A DNA stretch of 64,000 nucleotides from Arsenophonus sp052174535 (GCA_052174535.1 JBQMRQ010000009.1:39581-103580); one strand, 5' to 3'. Numbered from the stretch's first letter, positions 13,094 through 24,357 are shown. Notes: generated by a model from the sequence alone, not told the origin. A program made the numbers and translations.

Positions 13094-13570
13094 TAAAAAT
13101 GTCATAATGATTAGTTCTGAAAGAACTGGAACACAATGAAATATGCGACTGATATTCTCTATAAATTATTTCTTCTCTATCAGGAGAAATGTTTTCTGTT
13201 CATAAAACGATAAATAAACTCTTATAATCCTTCGTTAAATAAGCAAAATAAAAGAATTATAAATTATTATTACTAGATTCTGATTTAACGGCATATTTAC
13301 CTGGTATTTTAGCATCTAAAACGTTAATTTCTATTTTTAAGTATTCTTATTATAACAATAACGCTTAATGAGATTAATGACCTCTATTCAATTGCTTAAA
13401 TGCCTAATAGTATTCTCTTCTTATTACTTTAAGAATTAATAAAGCAGAGGAAACAAATAGAGAATCATTGGCACTTCAATTTTTTACTAGCAAAGATAGT
13501 AATCTTTAATAGTGTTTATTAAACTGGCTTTAAAATAAAATAATTACATCTTAAACAATTCCAATCTACG
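13094..13570 (+). pseudogene. purE: Remnant of purE, N5-CAIR mutase
   Basis: Dead gene for the class I PurE of purine synthesis, downstream of lpxH where E. coli has purE. Translated with stops, it matches PurE in order: KYATDILYKL, then GEMFSVHKTINKLL (VEVVSAHRTPDKLF), then AYLPGILASKTLISIF (AHLPGMIAAKTLVPVL), then RINKAEETNRESLALQ (AIGKAGAANAALLAAQ), and a tail that stays in one frame to SKDSNL and NWL. Stops are numerous and indels few. The SAHRTP catalytic histidine region survives only as SVHKTI. Boundaries are approximate. Confidence 0.85.
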
Positions 13571-13578
13571 GAAAGAAC

Positions 13579-14084
13579 ATAAAATTGATTTGCGTCCTTA
13601 ATATAGACAGTTAATTCGTATGTTACGTTAAGTAGAAGAACAATTAAGTATTAGTATCTATCCTATAGATATCGATGATAAATTAAACACTAATTCTCTA
13701 TCGAGATAATATTATAACAGATGAAATTCAGGTCTAACCAGAGAAATTTTCGCTTATCTGTTAATTAATTATATAGCTTATCTTTATTAATTACAATATC
13801 TTACTGCAACTAACTAATCAGAGTTACCATAAATAACTGCTAGATTCTTTGTCATTAACAATGGCTTTTTAGGAATCTCTTATTAATAAAATATAATGGA
13901 TATAATTATTAACCGAATAAGACGATTTTGTTATCGTTAATGTTGCGCTTCTTGTTATAACAGAGGTGATATCAGTGAGGTAATTTTACGCTAGATAATC
14001 TATCAACACTTCCTGGTAAAATTTAAAATTATTAGTATATCTAAGTGTATAATGGCAGAGTACGTTATACTTTGATATTTCATA
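13579..14084 (+). pseudogene. purK: 5' remnant of purK, N5-CAIR synthetase
   Basis: Directly follows purE, as in the purEK operon. The start KLICVLN matches KQVCVLGNGQLG. After a frameshift, RQLIRMLR-VEEQLSISIYPIDIDD aligns with GQLGRMLRQAGEPLGIAVWPVGLDA, and later GLTREI with ALTREL. Only about the first half of the roughly 355-codon gene is present. An IS256-like remnant follows at about 14085 and I could not find the 3' half beyond it, so the element may mark an insertion or deletion junction. Confidence 0.8.
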
Positions 14085-15415
14085 AATCTGATTCCATTCT
14101 TATAAATTAGACGTTGTTTAGCACCAGAGTCAGCAGGTTAACTCCCTTTAAAACAGTTTTATCTTTTTAAATAAACGAATAGTCAGCTTTAATATCATTA
14201 AAGGATTATTTTAAACTATAGTGCTTCACGCGTTAGTTTCGTAGGCTAACATTATAAAAGTTTATTCAATTAAATTAATTCTCTATTATTAACGCTGAAG
14301 TGTTCGGCTTGCAGGAAAGCATAAAATACTAATAATTTTCTCGATCTTTTTCCAACTTCTTCATCACTGTAGTGGATACTTCGCTGAAAATCTTTCCCTA
14401 AAATATCAAGAGTTTTATTATCAGAATTGCAGCTCCTTTGCTAGCCAGACTTCCTGTAGTTCAACCTCAACTTTCAGTCGGATGCCTTTAAAAAGGGAAA
14501 CCAGTGTATTAGCTATTTTGTGTAGTTAATAGCGTTATTTCTGCATCTCTAGACATATCTTTGCTATGATACCAAAAGCTAGGGTAATCTATACATCCTA
14601 GCACAAACCTGGAGATACGATTAAGTCCCCGTACTCGTAAGTCATTTAGGAAATCGACCCAGCTTGATTCTGATTCTCGATAACCATTTCGACCATAATG
14701 AGTTTTACATTTATTGCGGTAGCGACGCCAATAATGAGCAGCAGGTAAAGGCGATCATCTTGCCTAATAAAATGATATACCTTCAGGAAAGAAATAAACG
14801 TAGTGCGTATCGCTTAAATCACGCAGATAGCATTGCCGATACTTTTGAAGTTAATGCTGTTTCAGTCTATACTGATGGTATCAGTATAGAAGACCATATG
14901 CTTTTTTACCGAGAATCCCTAGAGCTTAGTGAAAATCAGCGGTGGTACCTGATATTGCAGGTAAAAGTGATGGATAGTAACTTTTTAATGATTTTCCATG
15001 CTTAAGATAAGTCAGTAGCAAATAGATATTGAAGCATATTACGTTACCGTTAATATCTCCTTGACATTAACCATTTTAGTCTCAACATCGCCAATACCAG
15101 TCTGTATGATTTGATATGAGAAATAATGGTTATGATCTACGCCATGAACGCCTGTCAAAAAAGGTGTTAACATGTATTGAGCAGCATGGCTTCAAGCACC
15201 CGTCTTAATAGAGCAGTGCCTATCAACTTACATATCATTCCATTACGATGAATTCATGTATGGGATACAGGGCAATATCTAGTTTCACAGATATTTATAG
15301 AGGTAAATTTTCTATAGCGTATGTCTCTCTTTGTTGTTGAATCATCCACAAAATCAATCAATAGGATACGATACACGTCTCCGAAATCTCATACACTAAA
15401 AATGAACATTACTTT
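14085..15415 (-). mobile_element. Dead IS256-family (Mutator-type) element, copy 1
   Basis: Minus-strand transposase remnant. NGYRESESSWVDFLNDLRV with the following RGLNRI matches the IS256-family stretch EDGYRESEQSW-LDLLNDLRARGL. Upstream, HYVYFFPEGISF matches RYVYFWADGIYF. Downstream the C-terminal region is heavily broken. The same sequence recurs at 18.3, 26.4, 28.6, 37.3, 47.9, 48.7, 50.1 and 57.6 kb, and comparing copies set the approximate ends. A 113-codon frame at 14664-15005 on the opposite strand is an antisense accident. No inverted terminal repeat can be stated with confidence because copies differ heavily. Confidence 0.85.
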
Positions 15416-16805
15416 AATCGGAATTAAAGATTTAAGTATGAACATACAGATTTAATTGATAACCATAATAAAACGTTAGTTAAATATCTATAATCTTAAT
15501 ATGCTAAATTACTACAAATAACGTTACGTTTTAATAACGTATTTTATAGTTATAATTGTTACATTAAATCTTAATTTGTTGTGAATGCTAAATCAATTTC
15601 TGATAAATGTTATTTCTATCAAAATCTATTTTTAGTAGAAAAAAATTAACTAGATATGAAAATATCTTATGCAAATAAATTATATAATAAACAGAATATG
15701 TTCGAAAAGGTTTTTGTTTTATTTGAAAAAACTGGTAGCCACCTCTGTATTTTAATTGTTATTGTTTTAAACAATTTTCTTTAGATTAAATAATTCAGCA
15801 AATAAAATAACCTTACATCATGGAATCTACTTAGCTATCTTTTTAATCAGCTAATATAGCTGTTCATATTTTGAATGTGGAATTCTTTCTAATAACTTTT
15901 TGATTATCTAACATTATTATTGGATGGTGACTAATTTTATACTCGTTGTGAAAGATTTTTTATCATTTAACTCTCCATCCGAATAAAGATGAACTCTTAT
16001 CGATGATCATCTTAAATAAACAATTAACCTACTTTTGCATTAAGCTCTTCAAAATCTCATAGGTTAGAATGACCTCTGTTGATCTCTGCCGATTAAGACC
16101 GAGCAATTTATTCTTTCCTTTTATCTCTTGCTCTTGCGTGTTTTCTAGATTTTTTATTAAAAATACAATAGTTCCATTTAAAGGATTAAGAAAAAATATT
16201 TTGTTGATTTTAACAAATATCCTTACTGCATTTATATTGGCTGTCGCAGCTGAAGAAAGGAAAGAGCAATCATCTAAACGATGTTTTCAAATGAATACCT
16301 GTATGTAATTTCGCTAAATCTATTAAAGTTAAGGTATTCAACATATATCGCAGATAACTAAACTATTATTCTTATGATCTTATTTTCGCTATAGAATCCC
16401 ATTTTCAGTAAGATGATTGTTCAATCTTTTTCTATAATTTGAAGATTTTATAATAATATCGCTGTAATCTTAATTAATATAGAACGGGGGGAGAGAAAAC
16501 CCCCACACTAGGCGAGAAATAGGATAATATTTTCACTGTGACAATATAGGAAAGATAAAGTAAAATAATTTGCTTTAATGCATAATCAATATCATCCGAT
16601 AGATTGTCAACGAATCAACTAATAAGATATAGCTTTATGTTAGCAGAGACTTAAAGAAAAATCTCTTTTATCTGTATTACAGTTTGCTTTTTCATAGTAA
16701 CCTACCTCTCTAGCAAAATCTTTTATACAATATAGGGATTTCTAGCAACTATTCTTTCTAAAAAAGGCAAAAAATACTAATAATAAATATATGGAATAAC
16801 TTGAT
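15416..16805. other. Gene-poor decayed stretch upstream of tsaC
   Basis: About 1.4 kb. In E. coli the genes before tsaC are smg and the zinc-finger gene yrdD. A patch near 15698 (+) reads MFEKVFVLFEKTGSHL, which could recall the Smg start MFDVLMYLFETYIHTE, but nothing after it aligns, so I do not call it. A 79-codon frame at 16069-16308 has no recognisable features. A G6/C5 hairpin lies at 16486-16504. Confidence 0.5.
16486..16504. other. G6/C5 hairpin
   Basis: Six G residues at 16486-16491 and five C residues at 16500-16504, separated by AGAGAAAA, form a short strong stem in otherwise AT-rich DNA. It is not followed by a T tract on either strand, so it is not a standard intrinsic terminator. 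It lies about 300 bases upstream of tsaC. Function unknown. Confidence 0.4.
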
Positions 16806-17375
16806 ATGGTTAATGAAATATCCCTTTCATTTCAGAAAATTATTTTAGCGCTAAATAAAGGAAAAATTATAGCATATCCGACAGAAGCTATTTTTAGCCT
16901 TGGATGTGATCCTAATAATGATAAAGTAGTCCGTCAGTTATTATCTTTAAAACAGCGGTCATGGAAAAAAGGATTAATTTTAATAGCTGGAGATTATAAA
17001 CAATTAATACCTTATATTGATGATAATAAATTAACTAATTTACAAAAAGAAATGATGCTTTCAATAGGATCTAAAGCTATAACCTGGGTAGTGCCCGCTA
17101 GAAAAAATATATCAAAATTGTTAACAGGAAAATTTAATTCACTTGCAGTTCGGATTACGAATTTTGAGTTAATTAAAAAACTTTGTTTTTTATATGGTAA
17201 ACCACTAATTTCTACTAGTGCTAATTTAAATGGATTACCACCATGTAGAACAAAAGAGGAAGTTATTGTGCAGTTTAATGACCAAATATCCATTTTAGAT
17301 GGTTCTGTTGGTGGATATAATAATCCATCTGAAATTCGAGATATAATGACGGATTACTTATATCGAAAAGGTTAA
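16806..17375 (+). CDS. tsaC: TsaC (YrdC/RimN), threonylcarbamoyl-AMP synthase
   Basis: Cytosolic enzyme making threonylcarbamoyl-AMP from Thr, bicarbonate and ATP, the first step of t6A37 modification of ANN-decoding tRNAs. It has 189 residues (E. coli 190). Conserved blocks are AYPTEAIFSLGCDPNN (23-38), KKGLILIAGDY, TGKFNSLAVRIT, GKPLISTSANLNGLPPCRT and the C-terminal NPSEIRD. It departs from the family at residues 88-91, where the usual Trp-Pro-Gly-Pro reads Gly-Ser-Lys-Ala, and the KQRP block reads KQRS. The frame is otherwise clean. It is followed 5 bases later by aroE, the usual tsaC-aroE pair. Confidence 0.93.
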   Translation: MVNEISLSFQKIILALNKGKIIAYPTEAIFSLGCDPNNDKVVRQLLSLKQRSWKKGLILIAGDYKQLIPYIDDNKLTNLQKEMMLSIGSKAITWVVPARKNISKLLTGKFNSLAVRITNFELIKKLCFLYGKPLISTSANLNGLPPCRTKEEVIVQFNDQISILDGSVGGYNNPSEIRDIMTDYLYRKG

Positions 17376-17380
17376 TGTAA

Positions 17381-18193
17381 ATGAAAGAATTTGCAGTATT
17401 TGGAAATCCAGTAGTACATAGTAAATCACCACTTATTCATAAATTATTTGCTCAGCAAACTAATATTAAATATGAATATGGAAAAGTGCTAGTTCCTTTA
17501 AATAAATTTAAAGAAAAATTAGATAATTTTTTTTGTATAGGAGGAAAGGGCGTAAATATTAGTTTGCCTTTTAAGGAATTAGCCTATCATAATGTTGATG
17601 AATTAACTGAAGAAGCTCAAATATGTGCCTCAGTTAATACTATCAAGAGATTAGATAATGATAGATTACTGGGTGATAATTCCGATGGAATAGGTTTAAT
17701 CTTAGATCTTGAGCGTTTGAGGTTTATTGAAAAAGGGATCCATATATTAGTAATTGGTGCTGGTGGTGCAGCACGTGGTGTTATAGCTCCTATTTTAAAT
17801 TACGGTTGTCGAATAACGATTACAAATCGTACATACAGTAAGGCGGATAAATTAGCAAAACAATTTTCTATTATAGGAGATATTAATTCATTGATGATGG
17901 AATCTATTCATTCTGCTGAGTATGATTTAGTTATTAACGCGACATCTTCTGGAATTACAAGGGAAGTTCCTTCTATTTCACCTAAAATATTTAGACAAAA
18001 CGTTTTTTGTTATGATATGTTCTATCAATTAAATGATACACCATTTTTAAGATTAGCAAAAACTCATGGAGCATTAAAATATGCTGATGGTATTGGCATG
18101 TTAGTAGGTCAGGCAGCTTTTGCTTTTAAATTATGGCACGGTAAATTACCTAATATTTTATCTGTATTGAAGGAATTAAAAGAAAAATACTGA
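17381..18193 (+). CDS. aroE: AroE, shikimate dehydrogenase
   Basis: NADP-dependent reduction of 3-dehydroshikimate to shikimate in the cytosol, part of the route to chorismate. It has 270 residues (E. coli 272). Shikimate-binding Ser14 and Ser16 are in NPVVHSKSP, catalytic Lys65 in LPFKE, Asn86, and catalytic Asp102 in GDNSDG. The Rossmann loop is GAGGAARG at about 126-133, with the NADP-specific ITNRTYSK afterwards. The C-terminal DGIGMLVGQAAFAF is intact. The start ATG overlaps the spacer just after the tsaC stop, suggesting co-transcription. Survival suggests the symbiont may still make aromatic amino acids or folate (inference). Confidence 0.96.
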   Translation: MKEFAVFGNPVVHSKSPLIHKLFAQQTNIKYEYGKVLVPLNKFKEKLDNFFCIGGKGVNISLPFKELAYHNVDELTEEAQICASVNTIKRLDNDRLLGDNSDGIGLILDLERLRFIEKGIHILVIGAGGAARGVIAPILNYGCRITITNRTYSKADKLAKQFSIIGDINSLMMESIHSAEYDLVINATSSGITREVPSISPKIFRQNVFCYDMFYQLNDTPFLRLAKTHGALKYADGIGMLVGQAAFAFKLWHGKLPNILSVLKELKEKY

Positions 18194-18256
18194 TATAAAT
18201 CAGTTGGTATATTTATACGGGAAATAATAATTATATCAAGTGAAATTAGAGTCACT

Positions 18257-19660
18257 AACAAATCTAGTGTATAGCGATTAAGCTAGGCTCTAATACTTAA
18301 TAAAACTGTTCTCCATCATTAAATTGAGCGTTGTCATTACCAGGATCAGTAAGATAAATCTCTTTAGGCAATTCTAGATTTTATGAATAGATTATGGCAG
18401 CTTAAATACCATTAAAAGCATTATTTTTCTTAAACTACAGTTACCTCTCGTGCGTCGGATTCTCTCTTAGCTTTACACTATCACAAAAGCTGATTTAATC
18501 GAACTTCTTCTTATTATTAACGATCTATACACATTACGCTGATAAAAAGTCATAGGATGTAGTAATTTTTCTTAATCTTTCTTCAGCTTTTTAATCGCTA
18601 TAAAAGGATACTTCGCTAAAAACCTTACCAACAAAATATCAAGAGCTTTATTATCAGCATTGTGGCTCTCTTATTAGACAAAGCTCCAGATATCATCTTT
18701 AACTTTTGGCTACATACTTTTAGGAAACAAAACCAGTACATTAGTTATTTTGTGTATCTAATGGCGTTGATGCTGCGCGTTTAGGAATATTTTTACCATC
18801 CCATCCAAAAATCCAAGTACCGCATCTTCGTACCAAGCCTTGGAAACACAATTAAGTCACGTACTCGCAGGTTATTTAGGAAATCGACCTAGTTCGCTTC
18901 TGACTCTCAATAAGCATTTTCGAGTTGAATGGGGCTCCTTATGTCAATGCACAGTGCCAGCGATAATTAAACAGTAGACAAAAGCGATCATCTTTGCCTG
19001 ATAGGCTATTATGTCATCAGTACAGAAATAAACGTAGCTCGTATTGCTTAAATTACACATCTACTATTGCTATTACTCTTCAAGGTATTGCTGTTTCAGT
19101 CTACTGATATCTTCACAGTAAAAGACCATGCGCTTCTCGGTGAGAAGCGCTCTAGGAATTCATGAAAAAATCAGCGGTGGGAGAAATGCCTAACAGCTAC
19201 CCTAACCCATGATAGCAACTCTTCGCCATTTTTCTACCCTTAAGATAAGACGTTAGAAACGAGCTGTTGAAAGATATTCCGTTGCCTCTATAATTTTCTT
19301 CTTTAACCTTAATCACTTCAATCTTGACATTTCTAATACCAGTCTGTATGATTTACTCTAACAAAAAATAATTATAGATACAACCATATAGACCACCTCA
19401 ACAAAACAGCGTTTTAGCATACTCTCTTCACAACATGTGGACTTCGAGCGCTTCCTCCTCAATAGCGTTGCTATAAGCTTCCTGCTAGGATCACGGGATG
19501 AGCTCATAATAATGGATTGAAGTAATATCTCATTTCACAGATCACAGTATGGTAAACTTTTTATGGCATATCATTTTCTGTTCTTGAACTCATGCATAAA
19601 ATTAATCATCATAATACTAATATCTCTAAAACTCCATATACCATAAATGAGCTAACTTGA
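18257..19660 (-). mobile_element. Dead IS256-family element, copy 2
   Basis: Same element as copy 1 and in the same orientation: the two can be followed side by side from the 3' end (near 18257) through the central region around 18880-19150 to the 5' end (near 19650). It has many stops and small indels. It begins about 65 bases after aroE, so any aroE terminator is lost or displaced. An IS91-like remnant abuts its 5' end. Confidence 0.8.
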
Positions 19661-19663
19661 TTT

Positions 19664-21535
19664 TAGTACTGTTTTATACTCTGAGATATATAAATTTTAA
19701 AAATTAATTTAGATGAACCGGAATAAATCTCTTAAAGATAGTAAACTTGCCAGATCAGAAGATAATACGCTACTTTACGTATTACAAAGCGCCTGTTTAT
19801 TTGAAATACTTTATGATTTCCCTTAAAAATTAATAATGAAAACCAACTGATTTTTTATTATATCGCAAAGAGGCCATATAGTAGTATTTTCAGCCTTTCG
19901 GTCCCCATTTTTCTCGACACGTAAATATTATCCGTCTCTATAATCACGATTATTCTTGGGTTTGAATAACTTACTGGCCAAAACCAAGCTGATAATGTTG
20001 GAGATAACTACATTAAGGAATAATGATTAAAAGTATGCTTACCGATGAATTCATTATCTATAAGATAACTAGAATAATCTCTGCTTCTTCCTCTCTCTTA
20101 AAGAAACACAAAGATAACTGAGACAAATAAACATTGATAAATTTGGATAGGATAACAATTTTTATATGTCTCTGACACAGAGATACTCAGAAATAATTTA
20201 TAAAGATATATATACTAACTAAACTGCTTTTCGCCATTGATGGCGATTTGGGTAACTTTTCTTAAAAACATAGTGAAAGTATTAACTAATTGGATCCCTC
20301 TATCTATTAAGCAAATACTTGACTGCTCACTTGTGCTATAAGTTATCTGGCACTACTGGTATGCATTTTCTGAATGTCCAACTACTATTTTTGTTAAATC
20401 TGTAAGTCAAAAATCTCTAGTCCATCTGACTTGAAAGCTAGCGAGTAGTACTTAGTCCAGCAAGTTTATATTTTACTAGACTATAACTAGCAACACATTA
20501 CTTTACTATACGCCCATCTTCTTTACTTTTTTTAATAATAACTACCAGCAACTCAACTCTCTGTTTTGAGTTCTCACTACATCCGCGCTATTCTGTAGTT
20601 TGTACATAAACAAGTTATCGAAATTGATATCTTCTATGCCTTGGATACTTATGATTCAGAACTTAATCAACATTTGCATGTTCATGTCCCGTCACTCATA
20701 GGAGTTTAGATATTAAACATGCTGCATGGGTTAGAAAGATGTTCTTTAAAAAAATAAGCAAAGAGATGTAGCGAAGACCTGTCATGTGGCTTCTGCATTA
20801 GAGCGATGACCTTATAAATCCCAGTAATCTTCCTAATCTAGGTAAATTTTCAGGGAGCTGCATCAGTGTTATCTGAACTTAGAGTATGGGACGCGTTACT
20901 GAAAAGTGCGTTTTCTTAAAAAAATAAAAAGAAGTGTGGTATATGGTTATGGTGTGAAATAACTCAAATGCTAACTTAAACCTCTAAGTGTATTCGTATT
21001 AAAAATACGGTATTAAAGAAGTAGGGTTTCGGATCATTAATATAAGCACCGTACTCAAAAGAACACTAGAAGCAGATACTAACACAAAAATAGATGATTA
21101 GGCGCTACATATTTAGCTATATTTTGGGCAGATATTTTAAATGATCCGTTACTATGGTTTCTTGTTAAATCATAAACAGGAAAGATTATTATAAATGTAT
21201 ATAAGGTGCTCTAGATAAAGGCCATAAAAAATCAAAAAATCGGAATTCTCCGGCCGATACAGGATTCCTGTCACCCAAAGATTTAAATGTATATTCGTAT
21301 TGTGACGGGCTATTATTTTACTGGCGCTCAGAAAGGAATAGTAAACAGGCAATTGAATTGTTGTCAGAAAGAATACATAAAATAAAACAATAAAGAAGTT
21401 TATTAAGCTAAACCTATAATTAATATTCCTAAATTAGAGAACTAGGCTAAAACCATAACTATAGAGAATTAGGCTAAAACCATAACTATCATGAAGCTTT
21501 CATTTAAAAGATACCTAATAAACCGATTCATCTAT
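19664..21535 (+). mobile_element. Dead IS91-family element, copy 1
   Basis: Plus-strand remnant of a Y2-type (HUH) IS91-family transposase. Recognisable blocks include HLHVHVPSLIG (HPHVHVSVTRGG, the HUH region), LDIKHAAWVRKMFFKK, later IRYYGFLLNHKQERLL (VRYYGFLSNRKRGSLL) and a C-terminal tail resembling QAIELLSERIHKIK. Stops and frameshifts are frequent. The left end GTACTGTTTTATACTCT (near 19665) recurs at copies 2 and 3. A 27-bp tandem duplication sits near its right end. IS91 elements move by rolling-circle replication; this copy cannot encode a working enzyme. Confidence 0.8.
21436..21489. repeat. 27-bp tandem duplication
   Basis: Two adjacent 27-base units (21436-21462 and 21463-21489) differ at one position (C versus T). 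They lie near the right end of IS91-like copy 1; copy 2 has no such duplication at the matching place. This looks like a recent tandem duplication inside already dead DNA. Confidence 0.9.
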
Positions 21536-21544
21536 TTTTAGAAA

Positions 21545-24290
21545 AAAGATAACTTTTTTAATTAAAAATTGATTTATTTCCTAATCATTAAGTTTATAAG
21601 CCAACAACTTGACCATTTAATGCAATTATCATACCAATAAGCGGTATTAATATTAAAGAAGATGGTATCTATATATCGGTTAACTAGACAGTAACTCTAA
21701 TATCACTTTTAATGACAATAACTAATAAGACGTTGTTCCAAATAAACAAATTTACTATCAAAATAGATTGATGAAAAGCCTATCTGATGACCTGTCATTT
21801 ATAATTATTTCACCAATATTCAATGACAACTCTTAATTATTTAGTTCACCCTTACTCTAAATAACTCATTCAAATATATCATTATCCAGCAGGTTTGCTA
21901 TTATTTTAGAAAAGCTCTCTTAAAACTGAGTAAAACTCTTCTCCTTTATCATTAATCCTGCAGCCATAAAGCGTGCCGCCAAACTTTAAAATTAATTTTA
22001 GATTAAACATATCTAAGCATTCAATGGCATTTCGTAAAAATAAACCATAGATTAAAACGCCATAAATCTTCTGAATTCCTTTATTTTTCAGCGTAAAAGG
22101 TAATGAACAGAATAATAAAAACCTTCTTTATCTAAGAATCTAATCTTCTAAGTACTCTATAATGCTACTATTCAGGATGAATAGAGTGCGGAATCATTTA
22201 GCATTTGATGAGATTTTCTATTTGTTCAAAATCTGCAGTCGCCAGGCTCTTATCCCTTTCCAGCCCCCCTTAATTACATATCCTATTTAATTTTACGGCG
22301 GCATGTGACTTAAAATATCTAATTTATTAACCAATTTTTAATGTGAATGATATTCATCTAACTAATCTTTCAGCAACATTGAATCTTTACTAAATTAAAA
22401 ACCTAAATCATTAATAACTAAACAACTAACATTACGTTTTAAAACTTTAATTAAGTCTTTTAATTCCGAGACAGCTTCTCCAGCCCAACCACCTAAATTC
22501 ACGATTCAAACCTTAATAGACTATTATATGATTATTTCTATCTAAGAAAACAAGATCTGCTACCCTATTTAATGTAACTAAATCTAATAATTCAGAAAAA
22601 TTAAACATCTCTATACTGATTATTACTTAAACCAACCAGTTTGACGAAAACTAGCATGTAATGCTGATATTACATAAAAAATAACAATTATATAAAATGA
22701 TACTTTTTATTAAAAGTATTAATTAGCCTTTCTTTTCAAGAAAGGATAGCATGGTTTTTTGAATAATTTAAATTTAATTTTGAACTAATAATTTCATAGA
22801 CTGAAATAAAGTTTTACTATCTAATAGTAATTAACATAACTCCTGATTGTACAATTACATATATTCATATTGAGGTGATCTCAAGCTATTAAGTAGAATT
22901 AAAATAAAGGCTTTGCAGCCCATCTTCCATGCGCCCACATTAAATTGCTAGGTACAACCCTTTTATTTAAGGATACATTGTCAGGTAAGTCGTCGGTTTT
23001 CTATAGCAAACTCTCTGTAGACAAACGAAATGCTCTAATTCATATTTTCTAGTAGCTCAATGTTTTACAAACTAAAAGGTAGTCTATAAATTCTTTTACA
23101 TTATCTTTACCTATAAGTACTAAATGGATAGTTATAGGATATGCTGGATTAAGATCACGTAATAAAAGTTAGAAATTAACTACTATTTTGGCCTTGTAAA
23201 GACAAATAAAATCTTATTGATGGATAGGATTTATCCCTATAAAAAGATAATGTCTTGAAGTTTTGTTTAGCATTTGTAGAAATATTTAGATTTACGTACA
23301 AATAACCAAGCTCGTAGCTTTAAATGCTTTATATTTAGACTTTGCTACTTCTTGCCTTATTTTATACAAATTCCCCTTAGGTTATGCACAATAAATAATG
23401 GTATAGGCCAGAGCAAGATACTATAGGGTTTGGAAAACTGTATACAACTGCCAGTAGATCGTCGAGAGGTAGAAAAACGTTTTTATAGAAAATAACTATG
23501 ACTTTTTGAGTGAGCGAAAGCATCATCGCAAACGATAGAAATATAACTGCAATTATCAACATCAGTTAGTTTTACTCCCTTAGAAAAAGTAAAGTTCAAA
23601 TATGTCATAACGCTACTTAAAGTAGACGTAAGCTATCTTCTTGTTTGAAGAACACCTCTGATTTTAGGTGTTGCAGTTGTCTAATGATAAAGGATCATTG
23701 ATGGATAATATTTTTCCTTAACTATGCCTCAGTAGCTATCTCGGCATTAATAGGAGTATATCCTATAGGAGGATATATATAATGATTCGAGATCTAAACA
23801 ATTAGGATTAATAATTACTTTTGTACAAGACAAAGTTTTTCGTTGCAAATGACAGCAATAATAATCATTTTTATTCCATCTCAATTAGCAACAGCAATGA
23901 CTTCATAGAAGGATATATCATTACGAATGATAATGATAAGTTGCACTTTTCTTTTAATAACTTTATCAATAATCAGCGTGCTAGCTAAGCCACTTAACCA
24001 TCTTTAAATTGGTTAAGAACTAATAATTAAAATGACGATGCCCTAAAATCACGTGTTAGCGCACGCACTGTCAATCCGTACTAGTTACACCATTCACGTT
24101 AAAATCGACGACCAATATAATTTCAGGACTGCTCATTCAGAATAGTGATTAACATCTGAAGCACTGTTTTAATATCATTCAGTAATTGATAGTTAAGTAA
24201 TTATTTTTACCTATTTTAAACTCATTTTATTATAAATACCCCCTCTCATGACATAAAAAGAGTGTAATACCAGCAACAAATGCGTAGAGG
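21545..24290 (-). pseudogene. recJ: recJ remnant, split by a dead IS481-like element
   Basis: RecJ is the 5'-3' single-strand exonuclease of RecFOR repair and mismatch repair. The N-terminal half lies at about 23800-24290: EIILVVDFNVNGVTST matches RIIVVGDFDADGATST, with the metal-binding DFDADG Asp residues partly lost. The C-terminal half is at about 21545-22700: VADLVFLDRNNH (VADVVPLDANNR), INDLGF, and RNAIECLDMF-LKLILKFGG (RDALERLDTL-GMMLKFGG). An IS481-like remnant occupies about 22785-23800 between the halves. recJ follows dsbC as in the enterobacterial xerD-dsbC-recJ order. Many stops occur on both sides of the insertion. Confidence 0.85.
22785..23800 (-). mobile_element. Dead IS481-family element, copy 1
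   Basis: Minus-strand remnant of a transposase with a DDE integrase core. A 61-codon frame at 23377-23562 contains LPLDDLLAVVYSFPNPIVSCSGL, matching the IS481 N-terminal stretch LPLDDLLAVVREFLNP. The 3' end carries the LRYVWLYN-type tail in broken form. It aligns along its length with the copy at 46.1-47.1 kb. It sits inside recJ, so it probably inserted there before or during decay. Confidence 0.8.
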
Positions 24291-24357
24291 AAGATAGATA
24301 TTATTTACTTTTAGTTGGTGAGAAAACTCTATTTCTATATTTACAGAAAACTTATTA

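Noticed and set aside
14664..15005. 113-codon plus-strand frame, one of the longer ones in the accessory DNA
   Set aside because: It lies antisense to the IS256-like transposase remnant, whose blocks are clear on the minus strand; an accident of codon bias on the opposite strand.
16069..16308. 79-codon frame near tsaC
   Set aside because: Tested against smg, dprA and yrdD, the expected neighbours; none aligned in either strand.
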